Source of the DNA: JAAYYM01 sp964631375
Lineage (GTDB): Bacteria > Bacillota > Clostridia > Lachnospirales > Lachnospiraceae
DNA: 64,000 bases
Reading direction: 5' to 3'
Assembly: GCA_964631375.1 (NCBI GenBank)
Contig: CAZVYQ010000004.1
Span: 1-64,000 of the forward strand
The translations under genes and the position numbers were made by a program. Positions 60,912-64,000 of the stretch are shown here, piece after piece; position 1 is the stretch's first letter, and every line of letters starts with the position of its first letter. Under the pieces are notes generated by a model, which did no database searches, was not told where the DNA came from, and saw only the letters and a program-made list of their open reading frames with translations.

Positions 60912-62723
60912 ATGTCAACAGACCAGACTAAAATCAGAAATTTTTGTATCATAGCCCATATCGACCATGGGAAATCTACTCTTGCAGACAGAATTATTGA
61001 AAAAACAGGACTTTTGACCAGTCGTGAAATGCAGGCTCAGGTGCTGGACAACATGGATCTGGAGAGAGAACGCGGTATTACGATCAAGGCACAGACAGTC
61101 AGAACGGTTTACAAGGCGGCAGATGGGAATGAATATATCTTTAATCTGATCGATACCCCGGGACACGTGGATTTCAACTACGAGGTCAGCAGAAGCCTTG
61201 CAGCGTGTGATGGTGCGATTTTGGTTGTAGATGCTGCACAAGGAATCGAAGCCCAGACGTTGGCAAATGTGTATCTCGCACTGGATCATGACCTTGATGT
61301 GTTTCCGGTGATTAATAAAATTGATCTCCCGAGTGCTGAGCCACAGCGTGTCATAGAAGAAATCGAGGACGTCATCGGAATAGAAGCAAAGGATGCCCCA
61401 CTCATATCGGCAAAAAACGGCATCGGGATCGAGGAAGTACTGGAACAGATCGTCAAGAAGATTCCGGCACCGACAGGAGAGACTACAGCACCCTTAAAAG
61501 CATTGATCTTTGACTCTGTTTATGACCCATATAAGGGAGTTATTATTTTTTGTCGTCTGCGTGAAGGAACACTGAAAAAAGGGATGACGATTCGCATGAT
61601 GGCAACCGGAGCACAGGCTGATGTTGTGGAGATCGGATATTTCGGCGCAGGGCAGTTTATTCCTTGTGATGAGCTGACAGCCGGTATGGTAGGCTATATC
61701 ACTGCCAGTCTGAAGAATGTTCATGATACCAATGTTGGTGATACCGTAACAGATGCAGACAGACCGTGCTCAGAACCTTTGCCGGGATACAAAAAGGTAC
61801 TTTCTATGGTTTATTGTGGACTCTATCCGGCAGATGGAGCAAAATATCCGGATCTGCGTGATGCTCTGGAGAAATTGCAGCTGAATGATGCTTCTCTTAA
61901 TTATGAGCCTGAAACCTCTATTGCACTTGGTTTTGGATTTCGCTGTGGTTTTTTAGGACTGCTGCATCTGGAGATCATTCAAGAGAGACTGGAACGAGAA
62001 TATAACCTGGATCTGGTTACGACAGCACCGGGAGTAATCTATAAAGTATACAAGACGAATGGTGATATTATAGAACTGACCAACCCATCCAATCTCCCGG
62101 ACCCTTCGGAGATAGAGTACATGGAGGAGCCGATCGTCAGTGGTGAGATCATGGTGACAACAGAATTTATCGGGCCGATCATGGAACTGTGTCAGGAACG
62201 CAGGGGCAGATATCTGGGCATGGAATATATGGAAGAAACCAGAGCATTGTTAAAATATGAACTTCCGTTGAATGAAATCATTTATGATTTCTTTGATGCC
62301 TTAAAATCCAGATCGAGAGGATATGCTTCTTTTGATTATGATATGAAGGGATATGAGAAATCCGATCTGGTTAAGTTGGACATCCTGATCAATCATGAGG
62401 AAGTAGATGCATTATCGTTTATCGTGCATTCTGCAACGGCCTATGAACGTGGAAGAAAGATGTGTGAGAGGCTCAAGGACGAGATACCGCGGCATTTGTT
62501 TGAAATACCGATACAGGCTGCAGTCGGTTCCAAGATCATTGCCCGAGAAACAGTCAAAGCAATGCGAAAGGACGTCTTAGCGAAATGCTATGGAGGCGAT
62601 ATCACCAGAAAGCGTAAACTATTGGAGAAGCAAAAAGAGGGAAAGAAACGTATGCGTCAGATCGGAAACGTAGAAATCCCACAGAAGGCATTTATGAGTG
62701 TCTTGAAGCTGGATGAATCATAG
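60912..62723 (+). CDS. lepA: Elongation factor 4
   Basis: At 603 residues it is a full-length LepA: G domain with AHIDHGKST (G1), RGITIKAQ (G2), DTPGH (G3), NKID (G4), then EF-G-like domains II, III and V and the LepA-specific C-terminal domain (CYGGDITRKRKLLEKQKEGKKRMR). It is a ribosome-bound GTPase that helps in ribosome assembly or translocation under stress. TTGGAGG fixes ATG 60912. hemW overlaps its end by 11 bases, a common pairing in Firmicutes. Confidence 0.97.
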   Translation: MSTDQTKIRNFCIIAHIDHGKSTLADRIIEKTGLLTSREMQAQVLDNMDLERERGITIKAQTVRTVYKAADGNEYIFNLIDTPGHVDFNYEVSRSLAACDGAILVVDAAQGIEAQTLANVYLALDHDLDVFPVINKIDLPSAEPQRVIEEIEDVIGIEAKDAPLISAKNGIGIEEVLEQIVKKIPAPTGETTAPLKALIFDSVYDPYKGVIIFCRLREGTLKKGMTIRMMATGAQADVVEIGYFGAGQFIPCDELTAGMVGYITASLKNVHDTNVGDTVTDADRPCSEPLPGYKKVLSMVYCGLYPADGAKYPDLRDALEKLQLNDASLNYEPETSIALGFGFRCGFLGLLHLEIIQERLEREYNLDLVTTAPGVIYKVYKTNGDIIELTNPSNLPDPSEIEYMEEPIVSGEIMVTTEFIGPIMELCQERRGRYLGMEYMEETRALLKYELPLNEIIYDFFDALKSRSRGYASFDYDMKGYEKSDLVKLDILINHEEVDALSFIVHSATAYERGRKMCERLKDEIPRHLFEIPIQAAVGSKIIARETVKAMRKDVLAKCYGGDITRKRKLLEKQKEGKKRMRQIGNVEIPQKAFMSVLKLDES

Positions 62724-63897
62724 TCAGCCGATCGGTATCTATGTACATATCCCGTTTTGTGTCCGTAAATGCCTGTATTGCGATTTTCTTTCATTTCCAA
62801 TCGGAGAAAATGGCAGGGAGACACAAAGTAAATCATTGTGTGATGCCTATTTAGAGGCATTGCAGGTAGAGATATGTTCTGCATCCAAAATGGTTAACAT
62901 AAAAAACAAAGCAAGTGTACAATCTGTCTATATCGGAGGCGGGACACCGAGTATTTTGAACGAAGTTGACATAACAAATATATTATGTCAACTCCGTTCT
63001 TGTTTTTTGTTCACAGAGGATATTGAGATTACCATTGAAGTGAATCCGGGAACAGTTACAAAAGAGAAACTGGACGCCTACCGAAAAGCAGGTGTCAACA
63101 GACTCAGCATTGGGTTACAATCCGCAAAAGAGGATGAATTAAAAAGACTTGGACGGATTCACTGTTTTCAAGAATTTTTATATACCTATCAGGCGGCAAG
63201 AGATGCAGGCTTTCAAAACGTGAATATTGACTTGATGACGGCTCTGCCGAGTCAGACAATGGAAGATCTGATAGAGACACTGAACCAGATGATTGCGTTA
63301 CAACCGGAGCATGTTTCGGCGTACAGCCTGATCATCGAGGAGGGAACACCCTATGCAAAGATGTACCGAGAGGAACAGTTACCATGTGAAGAACTGGATC
63401 GAGACATGTATGCGATGACGGGGAAACTGCTGGCAGCGGCTGGTTTACATCGATATGAAATATCCAATTATGCAAGGGAGGGTTATGAGAGCAGACACAA
63501 TTCAGCATACTGGAAGAGAACCCCATACCTTGGGATCGGGTTGGGTGCATCTTCTCTGCTTGATGAAACAAGGTGGAAGAACGAAGCAGACATACAGGCC
63601 TATATCCGGCAGGCTATGACTGCACACAAACCAAAGCGATATGAGGAGCAGATACTTACCAGACAGATGCAAACAGAGGAATACATGTTTCTGAGACTCC
63701 GAATGACGTGTGGCATCAGTACATCGCATTTTGAAGAGACATTTCACCAATCTGTTTATGAGGTATATGGAGATCGTATTCAGAAGCTGCTTGATGAGGG
63801 CCTGATGGAGAAGTATGTAGATGGAGGAATGGATATGCTGCGTTTGTCATTACGTGGAATCGATCTCAGTAATTATGTATTTTCCTGTTTCTTATAA
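62713..63897 (+). CDS. hemW: Radical SAM heme chaperone HemW
   Basis: A 394-residue radical SAM protein with CVRKCLYCDF (CxxxCxxC cluster motif), GGGTPSIL and a C-terminal HemN_C domain. The start IGIYVHIPFC is typical of HemW. Formerly called oxygen-independent coproporphyrinogen oxidase, HemW is now seen as a heme-binding chaperone; true HemN has an extra Cys (CxxxCxxCxC), and here that residue is Phe-Leu (YCDFLS). It overlaps lepA, and hrcA usually follows in related genomes. Confidence 0.93.
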   Translation: MNHSQPIGIYVHIPFCVRKCLYCDFLSFPIGENGRETQSKSLCDAYLEALQVEICSASKMVNIKNKASVQSVYIGGGTPSILNEVDITNILCQLRSCFLFTEDIEITIEVNPGTVTKEKLDAYRKAGVNRLSIGLQSAKEDELKRLGRIHCFQEFLYTYQAARDAGFQNVNIDLMTALPSQTMEDLIETLNQMIALQPEHVSAYSLIIEEGTPYAKMYREEQLPCEELDRDMYAMTGKLLAAAGLHRYEISNYAREGYESRHNSAYWKRTPYLGIGLGASSLLDETRWKNEADIQAYIRQAMTAHKPKRYEEQILTRQMQTEEYMFLRLRMTCGISTSHFEETFHQSVYEVYGDRIQKLLDEGLMEKYVDGGMDMLRLSLRGIDLSNYVFSCFL

Positions 63898-63952
63898 TTC
63901 ATACTGTTCTAAACTTCGCGATGTAAATTATTCCATTTTTTCGACAAAACTC

Positions 63953-63981
63953 TTGTTATTTTATAGAAGAATTTGTATAAT
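63953..63981 (+). promoter_or_regulatory. Promoter at the right edge
   Basis: TTGTTA (63953-63958) and a perfect TATAAT (63976-63981) are 17 bp apart. The gene it drives begins outside the window; hrcA is the usual neighbour, but no CIRCE repeat is visible here. Confidence 0.7.
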
Positions 63982-64000
63982 TGATATAGAGTCTTTTTCG

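Noticed and set aside
63898..64000. CIRCE element before the presumed hrcA
   Set aside because: No TTAGCACTC-N9-GAGTGCTAA dyad is present in the visible bases.

Overview
The window looks like chromosome of an anaerobic, spore-forming gut Clostridium of the Lachnospiraceae type. Pointers are moderate-to-low GC, strong AGGAGG ribosome sites, the spore genes gpr and spoIIP, rubrerythrin, a minimal SufBC-like Fe-S pair, a lepA-hemW pair, many glycoside hydrolases and AraC regulators. This assignment is inference; no rRNA gene is present to fix it. I found no tRNA, rRNA, CRISPR array, insertion sequence or prophage. Genes are densely packed in short operons separated by clear hairpin terminators.

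Region by region. 1-8.4 kb: a CPBP-like membrane protein, an AraC regulator and a sugar ABC importer (lipoprotein plus two permeases, no ATPase) with a GH2 beta-galactosidase. 8.4-16.1 kb: stress and resistance genes: a MerR regulator split by a one-base frameshift behind an intact 19-bp-spacer MerR promoter, a small membrane protein, two AraC regulators, an ABM-domain protein, a shortened AlbA_2 protein, and a UvrA-like ABC protein overlapping a beta-lactamase-fold hydrolase. 16.2-32 kb: mostly housekeeping: rubrerythrin, S11 carboxypeptidase, SufC/SufB-like pair, LytTR two-component system, CofE-like protein, dGTPase-like HD protein, TraX-like protein, DEAD helicase, DUF2298 membrane protein and a MATE exporter. 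32-39 kb: a DUF975 protein, then an alpha-galactoside operon of small membrane protein, GH36, GPH symporter and GH13.

39-46.6 kb: an SPFH/zinc-ribbon protein; a cobalamin riboswitch with terminator controlling a DUF4430 protein and an ECF-type S component; a PsiE-like protein; an OFA-type MFS transporter; and a KdpDE-like two-component system. That system is flanked by three small membrane proteins of 30, 35 and 47 residues. Matching 11-bp-phased boxes lie in front of the small genes on both sides, at the same distance from each predicted -10 element. This is the most system-like and least explained part of the window.

46.6-64 kb: a CysK-like enzyme, carB, serS, a zinc phospholipase C-like protein, an ECF sigma/anti-sigma pair with a likely self-recognised promoter, a NYN-LOTUS protein, a Gfo/Idh/MocA oxidoreductase, a GH9 enzyme without a signal peptide, rpsT with a UUG start, gpr, spoIIP, lepA and hemW. 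A good promoter for a further gene lies at the right edge.
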